Shown here piece by piece: positions 25,201 through 33,987 of a stretch of 64,000 bases of DNA. Origin of the DNA: Zeugodacus cucurbitae (lineage: Eukaryota; Arthropoda; Insecta; Diptera; Tephritidae). The stretch spans positions 63,661,001-63,725,000 of the forward strand of contig NC_071671.1 of NCBI RefSeq assembly GCF_028554725.1. Reading direction: 5' to 3'. Numbering within the stretch: the first letter of the stretch is position 1; each line of letters starts with the position of its first letter. The notes beneath the pieces were generated by a model, which ran no database searches, was not told where the DNA came from, and saw only the letters and a program-made list of their open reading frames with translations. The position numbers were made by a program, and so were the translations under genes.

Positions 25201-28200
25201 GACGGAGAAACCGGATGTGAAGATCTTCTTGCCTTTCCGTTTCTACGTATACCGTCCCGAGGAACTCTTCCAGCCCAACACTTACAATCGTTATTTGGGT
25301 GAGTTTTTCTGAAGTTTTTCTAAAAATGGTGTTTCTATGTTTGATTCTTCCTTGCAGTTGCGCCAACTGGCGATCACGTCATCTCACTGATCGACGAGAT
25401 CTCTTACTTGTCACCACCAGCGCCGCTCACCTCACAGTTCCATGAAATCAATCCCGAACAGTTTTGTAACGGTGATAATCGTCCAGCAAATTGTGGTCCA
25501 AATTGCATGTGCACGCATAAAATCGATATACCATTGAATGCGATTGTGGAAATGGTGCTGGTTGATGAAGGTGAGTTTTCATTTATTTTAACGAAAATTA
25601 AATTGAAAAATTATAAAAAAAAAACTTTTTTTCATCAAACTAAACAATTGAAATCGGAAATGAAAAAAAAAATAATATTAAATTTTTTTCGAAATTCTCC
25701 TTAATTCGATATCGAAAATTCGAAATTTAAATTTATAACAAAAATTTTAGTTCACTGAATCATTACAAACATATATCACAACAACTACATATCAAAAACC
25801 GGCACAACAACCAACCCGTATTGTAAACGAAAATTCGAAATTTAGCATAACCTCCATTTGCCAACCAATCGTGGTTATTAGCTTTTATCTCCCCTGGATC
25901 GTTTGATTTGTCTCGTCTAAATAACGTTATTACGTTTAATACATAGCTACGAATTCGCTGTTAAAAGTCGATCGTCATGATAAGCAAAAGCGCAATGCCT
26001 GCCAGCCATGCCAGGTGCCTCCCAACCGGATACAAAGCGATCGTAGAGCAGTGCAGCCGCTATAGATTGTAGAAATATTATAAAATAAAACATATTAATG
26101 TACATATGTACAATACAATTTGTAATTCAGCAAGCCCGGCACCCACGAGCCAACATTTTCAATTCAGCGCAAATTAACGTTTATGGTAAAATTATAAAAT
26201 CAGCAAATCGGATTGTTGAATTGGAAATTGTGAGAAAATTGTCTAAAACAAAATGTTTGCGCTGGCAAAAAAATAAAAAGTAGCAGGTTTAAAATAATCA
26301 TAAGCAATGAGATAAAGACAACGAAACTGTAACACCTACGGGCATTTCCGATACTAATTCATTCATTGAAAGAGATCACAGAATTTAGACTTTGCTTAGT
26401 AAACTGCTTTTTAAGAAGTATTAAGGCGTTTGCACTAAATTTGGACTGCGTAGACATCGTAATAAGTTTTAGGTGTGTTCTCACAGCACCATTATATAGT
26501 TACATAAGGTCCCGTACAAGTTTTCAGCTGTTGATTTTTATCTAACTTAAGCTCTTAAGTATAATTCCTCTTCTCTTCGGCTCCACCAATACAGTGGAGC
26601 TATCGCTTCATCGCTATCCTTACATGGAACCTTATTGAATACTTTCAACTCTCCATCCATTCTAGAAACATCTCTCGCAAAGTCTCTCTCGAATAGTCTA
26701 ATAAACGTGTATTAACTAGTATGGCAGGTTTGAAGTCTTTAAAATTACTTGTTTTAATTGTCGAGAGAGATCTTACTTTCATCGGCTATCGTCAGATAGA
26801 ACCTCATACTTTCGGTTCTCCATGCAATCTGGCAACAAAATGCAAAATCTCTATCGAATAATCCAAGAAACAGTACTAGAATTATTAAAGAGATTTAAAG
26901 TCTTTCAAATTATTTCTTTTAATCGTCAAGAGAGATCTAAAAAAGTGCAAATAATTCTCGATTCAAGAGTGACAGTAACGACTGTAATCACTAACAATAT
27001 AGATATCGTGAAAAATGAGAACGAAGCGTGCAATGACCATCTCTGATGAGAGAGGAGAAATAATTATCGAGTTTACTAGTGTAGTCAGTTCTTAGAAGTC
27101 TAGCAATTTGAAATCGAATAAAAATTATTCTAACTTAGACTGTGATATATATTTATATATTCAATAATAATTCATATTTCTCAACAATTTCTTAATTTTT
27201 TCTCCACTTCTTTATCTACAGTACAACAACCCAACTTGTCACATCCATTCCATTTGCACGGCTACAGTTACAGTGTCATTGGTATTGGACGCTCGCCGGA
27301 CACTAGCGTTAAGAAGATTAACTTGAAACACGCTCTCGACTTGGATCGACGCGGTCTGCTGCACCGTCAATATAATTTGCCACCAAATAAGGACACAATA
27401 CCAGTGCCAAATAATGGTTATGTTGTGTTGCGTTTCAGAGCGGACAATCCCGGTAAGTTGGAGGAGAAGATTTCGATTTTTTTTTTTAATTTAAATGAAT
27501 TGCAAATATTGTCATGTAATCTAATAACTTTGTTTGGTCACAGGTTTCTGGTTCTTCCATTGTCACTTCCTCTTCCACATAACGATCGGCATGAATCTCG
27601 TTTTGCAAGTTGGCACGAACGCTGATTTGCCACCAGTGCCACCAGGCTTCCCCACGTGTGGGGATCACAAGGCGCCCATACCGATTAATTAAAACTAATA
27701 AATAATCTAAATGGTGCCAAATTCTTTCTAGACTTCATCTAGCGTATAGAAAGTGAAAGAAATAAAATTTAGTAAAAATATTAATAATAAACAACAAAAG
27801 CCACAAAAGATGATACCATATAAATAATAATAATAATAAAAGAACAATGTGCTTTGTACAAATAATAAGAGCCACGAAACGTAAAGCGAGAAAAAAAAGC
27901 ACAGTTAACGGGAAAAAATTTCAGACAAAAAAAAAGAATTAGCAAAACTATATGCTAATAAAGAGAATAATTTAAACAGCAAAACAACAACTGTAAATAA
28001 AAGCTAAAAGTGAAAGCTCCGTGCAAAAACTCAAGATAACAAAAACAACAATAACAAAAAATGCTTGAGTATTAGAAGTACATTTGGAGCTCGCAAAAAC
28101 CAGCGTGCTAAACTAATATGTATACCAACCAACAACAAAAATAAAAATAATAATTTTGTGCTTTTTTGAGCTTTACGAATGCGCAAGCTTTCCCAACATA

Positions 28201-28576
28201 AGACTTTGCATTTACATACATACGCATATGTAAATGTATATGCGTGAATAAGCACATACACAACACCCACATACATACAACAGAGCGAGAGAGAGAGCGA
28301 GAAAGAGAGAGGAATGGCACATGAGTGGCTGAGTGGCGGTGGTTAAAGCGTTCTAGAAAGTGGGAGTTACAGCGTGGTGGACCGAACGTGGAGTTTGATA
28401 CCGAGTAGGAAGCAATCGTCGTTTGTGCGCAGCAGTCATAAATAAAATATAATAAAAAAAAACCCACAAAAACAACTATACGATATACATATACATATAA
28501 TAATTTTATTGATTTTCTTTTGTTTCCATCTATCTATCCATCTATCTTTCTATCAATCTTTCTATATTTCTATCTT

Positions 28577-28621
<45 letters not shown>

Positions 28622-31600
28622 ATTTCTATCTATCTTTCTATCTATCTATCTATCTATCGGTCTATCTTTCAATATGTTTATCTTTCAATCTGTATTTCTA
28701 TCCATCAATCTATTTGGCTTCTGCTGCTTCTTTGTGTATTGTATTTCATTTTCTTCATTTTTACTTAGTTTATAATTTGTTAGCTTAAACATGACTGTAA
28801 AATAATTAAGTTGCTTCATCATTCTTCTTCTGATTTTGTATTTGTTAGTTCCTTCTTTTCCTACAACGAAATTTCAGCTACAAATCTGTAGATGCACACT
28901 TGCCTTTGTTTTGTTGTCATTTATTTAATTTGATTTTTTTAATTTTTTGTTTTTGTAATAATTATAGTGCCTAGTTCGCCTTAAGTGTAAAGAAAAACTA
29001 AAAAATATATCGAAACTGATTGTAAAGAAATATATGTACATATATAAAAATACTGTATGTATGTATTTTTTGTATTTATAAATAAAACAACAATTTATGT
29101 TTTTTGTTAACAAGTGTGTGTAGCTAAAAGAAATTAGGCTTGAAACAGTTAGCGCAACTTTATAGGAGTGTATTTTTCAAAACAAAAATTCATTACTAGT
29201 TTTGTATGTACTATATGCATATGTGTTACCCCCAAACAAGAGCGCGCCATGGCACCAACAAATTTGCAAAAATAACACACACACAAACATATGTACATAT
29301 AGCAAATACCTACTATTAAATATATGCACTCCAAACCGTTGTAAATAAACATACATACATATGCATATATGTCAAGCAGTACATATTTACTTATAAACCT
29401 TACATACACAACAACAACAATTGACATAATAACCAAATAATTATAGAACACTTGTTTACAAACTATTTATACCGACTGTATGTGGCTGGCGCAACGCTGC
29501 GTCCGACAACATCGCCAAAAATACAACAGAAAAAACGAAATGTAAATACACAAAACAAAAAGAAAATTATAAAACAATGACACAAAAGCAAAGCGTCAAT
29601 TTTTTTCAAATTCATACATAAATATCTATTAAAATTTATAAAAAAGGAAGAAGCGTAAAATTTTTTAAAATACATAAAAAATTGTAATGAAAATATTTGT
29701 AAAATAAATAACTTAATAAATAAATATAAATTTTTTAGTTTAAATATTATTATTTTTTATGACTCCGCACAGCCTAACCATGCACTTTATGCAATTCACA
29801 ACACATTGAAAATGTATAATGAATATTTAATAATATTTACTTGTATATAATATTTGTAAATATATTAAATTATGCATGAAATACCATGTAAATTTAAGCC
29901 AACAAGCACAACCGACAAGAAGAAGAAGAAAAAATAATGCCAATGCCATTTAAGGTTAGTATTTTATACGAAAAATATAACACATACTAAAAAAAAGAAG
30001 CTTTGAGAGCTTTCAGCCAGTAAAAGCTCACATAAAAGCTTTATTTAAGTTGAAATTTAATATAAAACTTTAATATGCAGCAAAATATTATTTTAAAATT
30101 GCTTAAAATAAGCATAACGACTTTCATTTACAAGTGAAAGCTCAGCGTTTAATCTTCGTCAGCAAACCACTAATTTTAATTTTCAGCATTTAATCTAAAT
30201 CACGCATACTTTCATTCGTTTTCACACACACTTCACTCTCCATTATTCGATCTACTCCCAAACAGGTCATGAACCCCTTAGATGCCATCTGCAATCGGAA
30301 ACGTAACGATGCTGTATGTGTTTCGAATTTGAAGAATGCCAAGGCAGTGGACAAAGGTGTTCTGGTGGAACGACCTGATGTGAAAATCTTTCTGCCATTC
30401 CGTTTCTTTGTCTACGATGTGAAGAATCTCTTTATAGCCAATACTTACAACCGCTATTTAGGTAAGTTGTGGAGGTCCTTATCTCACAGAATAGTTGTAT
30501 CTTGTAAAAAGTAGTTGTTATCGTAGTTTATTATAATACTCTGCATGTTTGCGTTAAAAAAAGCTTTGCGCATGAATGACTCGTGTGTACTCGTGCGTAC
30601 GTAGAAACGAGTGCTTTGTTTTTCGTGTTCGTCATGATCGAATGCTTTAAATATATATTTTCGATCGCATGATGTTCATAAAAAATATATATAGCCGCTA
30701 AATTAGTCGTGTTGTCAATAAAAAAAAAAATTCTACAGTAGTAAAAGCTTTGCTCTAGTAAACCTATGTTGAATATTTAGGGTTCTCACAATATTTATAA
30801 AATATAAATATATTCCAATATATATAATCAAATATTTATAGCTCGTCCAAGTTTTACGCGATCCATGCTTTTTAAGACAAGCTTTAGCTCTTCTTATACA
30901 TATATATATATTATTTAGAGAATTCTTCTTTTGTTATTTTACATATTATATATACTTATTCAACAAAAATATTTGTTCCATTCTTTAAACCGCTTAAGTT
31001 TCACAAATATGTAGTAATTTTTGAGCTTTTATAGTTTAAGAAATCGTTAAATACGAGCTTGTTCCCAAAAACATTTGAAAAAACTAGTTCTGTACATAAA
31101 CTCCGTTACTCCTATATTCCAAGCAAGAGAATATTATCTAAACCTGCTTCAAAGTAGTAATATTTAAGCTGTTTAAAAGAGCTTCTACAGACTCATCTAA
31201 CTCTGTCTATCTCCGAAACTCTTCTGTCTGTTTTAACCTACCTGCCTTCGTCATGTTGACACCACAATTCCTTTTAAGATTTTTGAGATCGGATGTCTGG
31301 ATATCTGAGTATAAAACTGACTAAAAGCTACTCCTTTATTCCACTTTGATTTCTCAGTTTTTACCATATAATATGTAGATCGTGCTGAGTTGAGGTTAGG
31401 TAAGTGAGCGGAATCAATGTATTCAAGCTATAAAATTTTAACTTTCTTTAAAGATTACCACATCCGTTAGCTTATGATTTTGCTAATAATTAATGATTAT
31501 TTCTTGACGTAGTGGCCAACATTTCTCTCCAACTACGAAGATCCCCTTGAGAGTAATTGAAGTATCGTTTTAACTCAAAGACATGATAGAGCTTCTACTT

Positions 31601-33987
31601 CCTACGAGTTGATATTGTTTAGTCAAATAGAGGATTTTACAATTTTTAAAACACCTAATGAGGATAATTTTTATTGATAGAACCCAATTCGGAGCACAAC
31701 TCATTTAGCTCTCGATGAAAATTGAGATCTGCTCCTCTTAAATAGAAGAAAACCATTCCCAAAACCGTTAGCACCCCACACAAAGTTACTAACCATATTT
31801 AACAATAACACCAAACCAAACAGAAACTCCAACTATGTAAATTACAGTTGCGCCCAGCGGTGATCATCTAACATCACTGATCGATGAAATCTCCTACATC
31901 TCACCGCCATCACCAATGATCTCACAGATGAGCGATGTGCCACCGGAACTCTTCTGCAACGGTGATAATCGCCCCGTAAATTGCAACAACAATTGCCAGT
32001 GTGTACACAAAGTGGACATACCATTGGGCGCAGTCGTGGAAGTAGTGCTCGTCGATGAAGTACAACAAACCAATCTCAGTCATCCGTTCCATTTGCATGG
32101 TTCATCGTTTTATGTTGTCGGTTTGGGACGTTCACCGGACAATTCAATTAAGAAGATCAATCTGAAACACGCTTTGGATCTGGATCGTTTGGGCATGTTG
32201 GAGCGTGATTTCACCAAGCCGACGCTCAAGGACACCATCGCTGTGCCGAATAACGGTTACACGGTGCTACGGTTTCGTGCTAGCAATCCTGGAGTTTGGC
32301 TCTTCCATTGTCATTTCCTCTTTCATGTGGCAATCGGTATGAATTTGGTCTTCCAAATAGGCACACAGGAGGATCTGCCGCCGGTGCCGCCCAATTTTCC
32401 ACGTTGCGGTGATCACTTGCCGCCCATCAAGTACTTCTAAGGGGGGTGCTTTCAGGTGATGTGTAGCTACAAAGGAAGCACGACATCGCGTTGCCGTTGT
32501 GTGCGTGTGGGCGTGCCAGTTGAATTCTGTTTTGTTGTAAATAGCACAATTTCGCCGAAACCGCACCAGGTCTCTATTAATTTATATGTACTTGCAACTG
32601 TACAACTCTCACTTGCTTAATCGTAATTTTTTAGTGATTTCTACAGCTATACATATATCTATGTTTGTATGTATTTAGTTAACTTGCTGCAATGTACCGC
32701 TATTTTGTTACACTTTTTGTGTTATTCGAAATTCTTAAATATTCGTAATTTTTGTACTTTTAGCGTAAATTCTATCACTCCACATATTTATATCAATTGT
32801 AGACATTTTTGTAATTTAAGTTATTTGTATTATTTGATTCACTCACTATATATCTATTTGTATGTATATATACTATATAGTTAATGTACGATATTTATAT
32901 GTATGTATGTATTTACGATATTTTGTGTTGCTCAAAGTCACAGCAGTAGCCTATTTCATAGTGTTACTTGTAATTAAATACTAAATTATTGATTTTTTTT
33001 ATTAAAATATAAGCATAATAAAATTTCGCATACTAACTTGTTAAAAAAAAAATAATAAAATACACAAGGCCTTTACAAACGGTAAGTACAAGCTTTGCTC
33101 AACATAGTTAACCTATAAACCTCTAGTGAAATCAATTAGCATGAATTAGCGCACGAATTTTCTTTGAAATCATATTTTTTTATAAATAAAATATAAATAA
33201 TAAAATTATTTTTTATCAAAAAAGTAAATACAGTAATAAAATAGTGTAAAAAAACATTTATTCTCTTACAAAAAATTTCAAATTCCAAAAAAACAAAAAA
33301 AAATAAATAATATACAAAAACTCAAATTTCCACTTTCCCACACACCAACTCTCCACACACAAGCATACTAATCGCCCACTTATCCATTTTACAGTCGCTT
33401 CGGATGCGGATCACTTGATCTCACTGATCGATGAAATTTCCTATGTCTCAGCACCGTCCGCCATACTCTCGCAGTACAACGAAATACCGCAGGAATACTT
33501 TTGCAACAGCGACAATCGCCCTGCCAGGTGTGGTGAGAATTGTCAGTGCGTGCACAAGGTGGACATACCGCTGGGCGCCATCGTGGAAGTGGTGCTGGTC
33601 GATGAGGTGCAGCAGGTCAATATCAGTCATCCGTTTCATTTGCATGGCACACCGTTTGTGGTGCTCGGCATGGGTCGCTCACCGGACGTACAGCTGCAAC
33701 GCATGAATCTACAACATGCGCTGGAGTTGGATAGACGTGGTCTGTTGGAGCGTCGTTTTCTCAAGCCTGCGCTGAAGGACACCGTCGCGGTGCCGAATAA
33801 CGGTTACACTGTGTTGCGGTTTCGCGCGGATAATCCGGGTGTTTGGCTGTTCCATTGTCACTTTCAATTTCACATCGCGATCGGCATGAATATGGTGTTC
33901 CAGGTGGGCAAACCCAGCGATTGGCCACCAGTTCCGAAAGGATTTCCACGTTGCGGCCATTATAAGCCATCGATTACGAAGTGGTAA
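9758..33987 (+). CDS. stw: Laccase 2 (multicopper oxidase 2), partial gene with alternative 3' ends
   Basis: Insect laccase 2 is the secreted oxidase that turns N-acylated catecholamines into quinones for cuticle tanning and sclerotisation. Shared exons: 9758-10208, 14269-14553, 15012-15487, 21282-21466. Alternative ends: A (25103-25298, 25358-25570, 27222-27452, 27544-27692), B (30266-30461, 31848-32440) and C (33395-33987). All junctions keep frame with GT-AG sites. All four copper motifs are present: HWHG and HSHHG in domain 1, HPFHLHG and HCHxxxHxxxxM in domain 3. With end A the visible part encodes 727 residues. The signal-peptide exon lies upstream. The gene matches Drosophila straw almost residue for residue through the core. 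No expression evidence is available, so isoform use is inferred. Confidence 0.95.
10209..14268 (+). other. Laccase 2 intron with a decayed retrotransposon tail
   Basis: A 4.06 kb phase-2 intron, AT-rich with CAA runs near 11240. Short ORFs at 11302-11698 overlap on both strands and have no recognisable domain. A LINE remnant occupies about 13370-13760. No host exon was seen. Confidence 0.7.
13370..13760 (+). pseudogene. Decayed non-LTR retrotransposon C-terminal remnant
   Basis: Around 13403 the frame reads NGHCFIG, then after a frameshift near 13460 SNRSCVEDDEVELSQHFLL. This resembles the RNase H-to-C-terminal Cys/His region found in many jockey-type elements (GHC, then SCxxDxEExxxHFLxxCPA). 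Stops and at least one frameshift break it. The last part reads into EQPHNLTSTKT. It is a dead fragment inside the laccase intron. The assignment rests on this residual pattern alone. Confidence 0.5.
14269..14553 (+). CDS. stw: Laccase 2 shared exon: first copper motif
   Basis: Encodes ACQVCTPNATNTVW, the RGILTVNRMIPGPSIQVCEN core and TTIHWHGIWQRG. The HWHG histidines are ligands of the type 2/type 3 trinuclear copper cluster in cupredoxin domain 1. The exon closes with GVPFVTQCPIQQGNTF and a split Arg codon. Donor GTGGGTTA; acceptor TTTGCAG. Confidence 0.95.
14554..15011 (+). other. Extremely AT-rich laccase 2 intron
   Basis: This 458-bp phase-2 intron is almost wholly A and T between about 14577 and 15005, in alternating poly-A and poly-T blocks. 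The pyrimidine tract before the acceptor is a run of T followed by TCACAAAACAG. No exon was seen. Confidence 0.9.
15012..15487 (+). CDS. stw: Laccase 2 shared exon: second copper motif and domain 2
   Basis: Starts YQWTGNAGTHFWHSHHGLQK; the HSHHG histidines complete the domain 1 copper ligands. It continues through DGIYGSIVVRQPPSRDPNSH, the LISDWLHEDAAERYPGR segment and the TPGRRYRFRMINAFASVCP segment. These are highly conserved in insect laccase 2. It ends one base into a Gly codon; donor GTGAGTAA. Confidence 0.95.
16700..17240. repeat. Degenerate tandem repeat with TAGATGGCGCTG core
   Basis: Four diverged units share an order of words: ACTTCTYGATCATC-like, AAAATCCA/ACCGTAGATGGCGCTG, then TTTATTATTCTC and GGTCTG(G)TTT. 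The cores lie near 16747, 16852, 17025 and 17164, so spacing is uneven (about 105-175 bp). The copies have drifted by substitutions and indels. This looks like old local duplication inside the intron. Confidence 0.6.
20159..20448. repeat. Tandem direct duplication, period 145 bp
   Basis: GGTTCAAGAAGTCTTGAGTT at 20159 is repeated with one change at 20304. The two units stay nearly identical through CTATTTCTGCCATGAAAAAG and TTTTGGATGCTGATCGAAAA, with roughly a dozen differences. Parts resemble a dispersed repeat that I associate with tephritid genomes (TGCCATGAAAAAGC). That recollection was not checked. Confidence 0.75.
21282..21466 (+). CDS. stw: Laccase 2 last shared exon
   Basis: Encodes GERYDFIINANQPVGAYWIQ and the GLGECGIRRAQQL segment, finishing ARGPYQPASAPPTYDVGIPQ-GV at an exact codon boundary. 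All alternative ends begin with a codon for Val at phase 0, so any of the downstream penultimate exons can be joined here in frame. Donor GTAAGTAA is strong. Confidence 0.95.
21467..25102 (+). other. Laccase 2 intron before cassette A
   Basis: A 3.6 kb phase-0 intron. It includes a diverged tandem duplication near 22400-22640 and TA-dinucleotide runs at 24120-24270. Its last 140 bases are A-rich with no pyrimidine tract. No other exon was recognised. Confidence 0.8.
22398..22640. repeat. Diverged tandem duplication in laccase intron
   Basis: CCAAGACCAT recurs at 22427 and 22540, and GATATTAGCCTTAAGGTT recurs near 22473 and 22599, in the same order with ACCACC(C/T)TATATT before each. The period is about 113-126 bp with indels. 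Confidence 0.55.
25103..25298 (+). CDS. stw: Laccase 2 cassette A, penultimate-type exon (A1)
   Basis: 196 nt encoding VMNPLDAQCNTPRNDAVCVS, then KPDVKIFLPFRFYVYRPEEL and ending NTYNRYLG/V. It is the start of cupredoxin domain 3 and is a paralogue of exon B1, which has identical length and phase. The acceptor is preceded by ATCACAAAAAAAG, with no pyrimidine tract, which is unusually weak. Donor GTGAGTTT. Confidence 0.93.
25358..25570 (+). CDS. stw: Laccase 2 cassette A exon A2
   Basis: 213 nt encoding VAPTGDHVISLIDEISYLSP, then NPEQFCNGDNRPANCGPNCM and the IPLNAIVEMVLVDE segment. It is joined to A1 by a very short 59-nt intron. Acceptor TTCTTCCTTGCAG, donor GTGAGTTT, phase 1. Confidence 0.93.
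25571..27221 (+). other. Laccase 2 intron inside cassette A
   Basis: A 1.65 kb phase-1 intron. It contains a tandem duplication near 26608-26938 and is otherwise AT-rich without recognisable features. Acceptor CTTTATCTACAG. Confidence 0.75.
26608..26938. repeat. Diverged tandem duplication, period about 171 bp
   Basis: Unit 1 (26608-26773) and unit 2 (26779-26938) both run from TCATCG(G)CTATC through AGAACCTYAT, TTTCRACTCTCCAT-like and AATAGTCTAATAA-like words. Each ends TTTTAATYGTCRAGAGAGATCT. Identity is patchy but order is conserved. Confidence 0.6.
27222..27452 (+). CDS. stw: Laccase 2 cassette A exon A3: third copper motif
   Basis: 231 nt encoding VQQPNLSHPFHLHGYSYSVI and the KINLKHALDLDRRGLLHRQY segment, then VPNNGYVVLRFRADNPG. 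The HPFHLHG histidines bind type 1 and trinuclear coppers. Donor GTAAGTTG, phase 1. Confidence 0.95.
27544..27692 (+). CDS. stw: Laccase 2 cassette A terminal exon A4
   Basis: 149 nt including the stop. It encodes FWFFHCHFLFHITIGMNLVL and QVGTNADLPPVPPGFPTCGD, ending HKAPIPIN. HCH plus the distal His and Met give the trinuclear ligands and the type 1 site with Met as axial residue. A poly(A) signal AATAAA lies at 27761. Confidence 0.95.
27693..30265 (+). other. 3'UTR of end A and intron before cassette B
   Basis: The stretch begins with the A-form 3'UTR; AATAAA at 27761 is one candidate processing signal. It also holds a GAGA-rich tract (28284-28311), a CTAT microsatellite (28526-28670) and long A-rich segments. 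It ends with a pyrimidine-rich branch/acceptor region (CACTCTCC, CGATCTACTCCCAAACAG). No exon was recognised inside. Confidence 0.7.
28526..28700. repeat. (CTAT)n microsatellite
   Basis: Long run of CTAT units with scattered CTTT and CCAT variants. The overlapping ORFs in this stretch are artefacts of the repeat. Confidence 0.95.
30266..30461 (+). CDS. stw: Laccase 2 cassette B, penultimate exon (B1)
   Basis: 196 nt, same length and phases as A1. Encodes VMNPLDAICNRKRNDAVCVS, then RPDVKIFLPFRFFVYDVKNL and ending IANTYNRYLG/V. The acceptor AACAG follows CT-rich sequence, unlike A1. Donor GTAAGTTG. It can feed either B2 or C in frame. Confidence 0.93.
30462..31847 (+). other. Laccase 2 intron between B1 and B2
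   Basis: A 1.39 kb phase-1 intron, AT-rich, with TA runs near 30890-30910. Nothing else was recognised. Confidence 0.8.
31848..32440 (+). CDS. stw: Laccase 2 terminal exon B2
   Basis: 593 nt including the stop, uninterrupted where cassette A has two introns. Encodes VAPSGDHLTSLIDEISYISP, then LSHPFHLHGSSFYVVGLGRS and LFHCHFLFHVAIGMNLVFQI, ending GDHLPPIKYF. All domain 3 copper ligands, including the axial Met, are kept. The length equals the sum of A2, A3 and A4 (213 + 231 + 149). The acceptor reads ATTACAG. Confidence 0.95.
32441..33394 (+). other. 3'UTR of end B and intron before exon C
   Basis: No second penultimate-type exon was found here; nothing resembles the start of A1 or B1 in any frame. 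AATAAA at 33017-33022 is a candidate poly(A) signal for end B. The last 60 bases before exon C are C/T-rich (CACTTTCCCACACACC, then CCACTTATCCATTTTACAG), a good acceptor. Confidence 0.75.
33395..33987 (+). CDS. stw: Laccase 2 third terminal exon C
   Basis: 593 nt including the stop, intronless, and the same length and phase as B2. Encodes VASDADHLISLIDEISYVSA, then ISHPFHLHGTPFVVLGMGRS and LFHCHFQFHIAIGMNMVFQV, ending CGHYKPSITKW. All four copper-ligand segments of domain 3 are intact and the frame has no defects. It is closer to B2 than to cassette A in gene structure. The start needs one G from an upstream donor at phase 1, which B1 supplies (so would A1). AATAAA follows at 34195. An independent laccase gene is unlikely because domains 1 and 2 are absent. 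Confidence 0.9.

Noticed and set aside
28509..28775. Two overlapping ORFs with Ile-Tyr-Leu-Ser repeats
   Set aside because: Products of the CTAT microsatellite in different frames.
33395..33987. Exon C as an independent laccase gene or pseudogene
   Set aside because: No domains 1 and 2 lie nearby. The frame is intact and a proper acceptor precedes it, so an alternative terminal exon is simpler.
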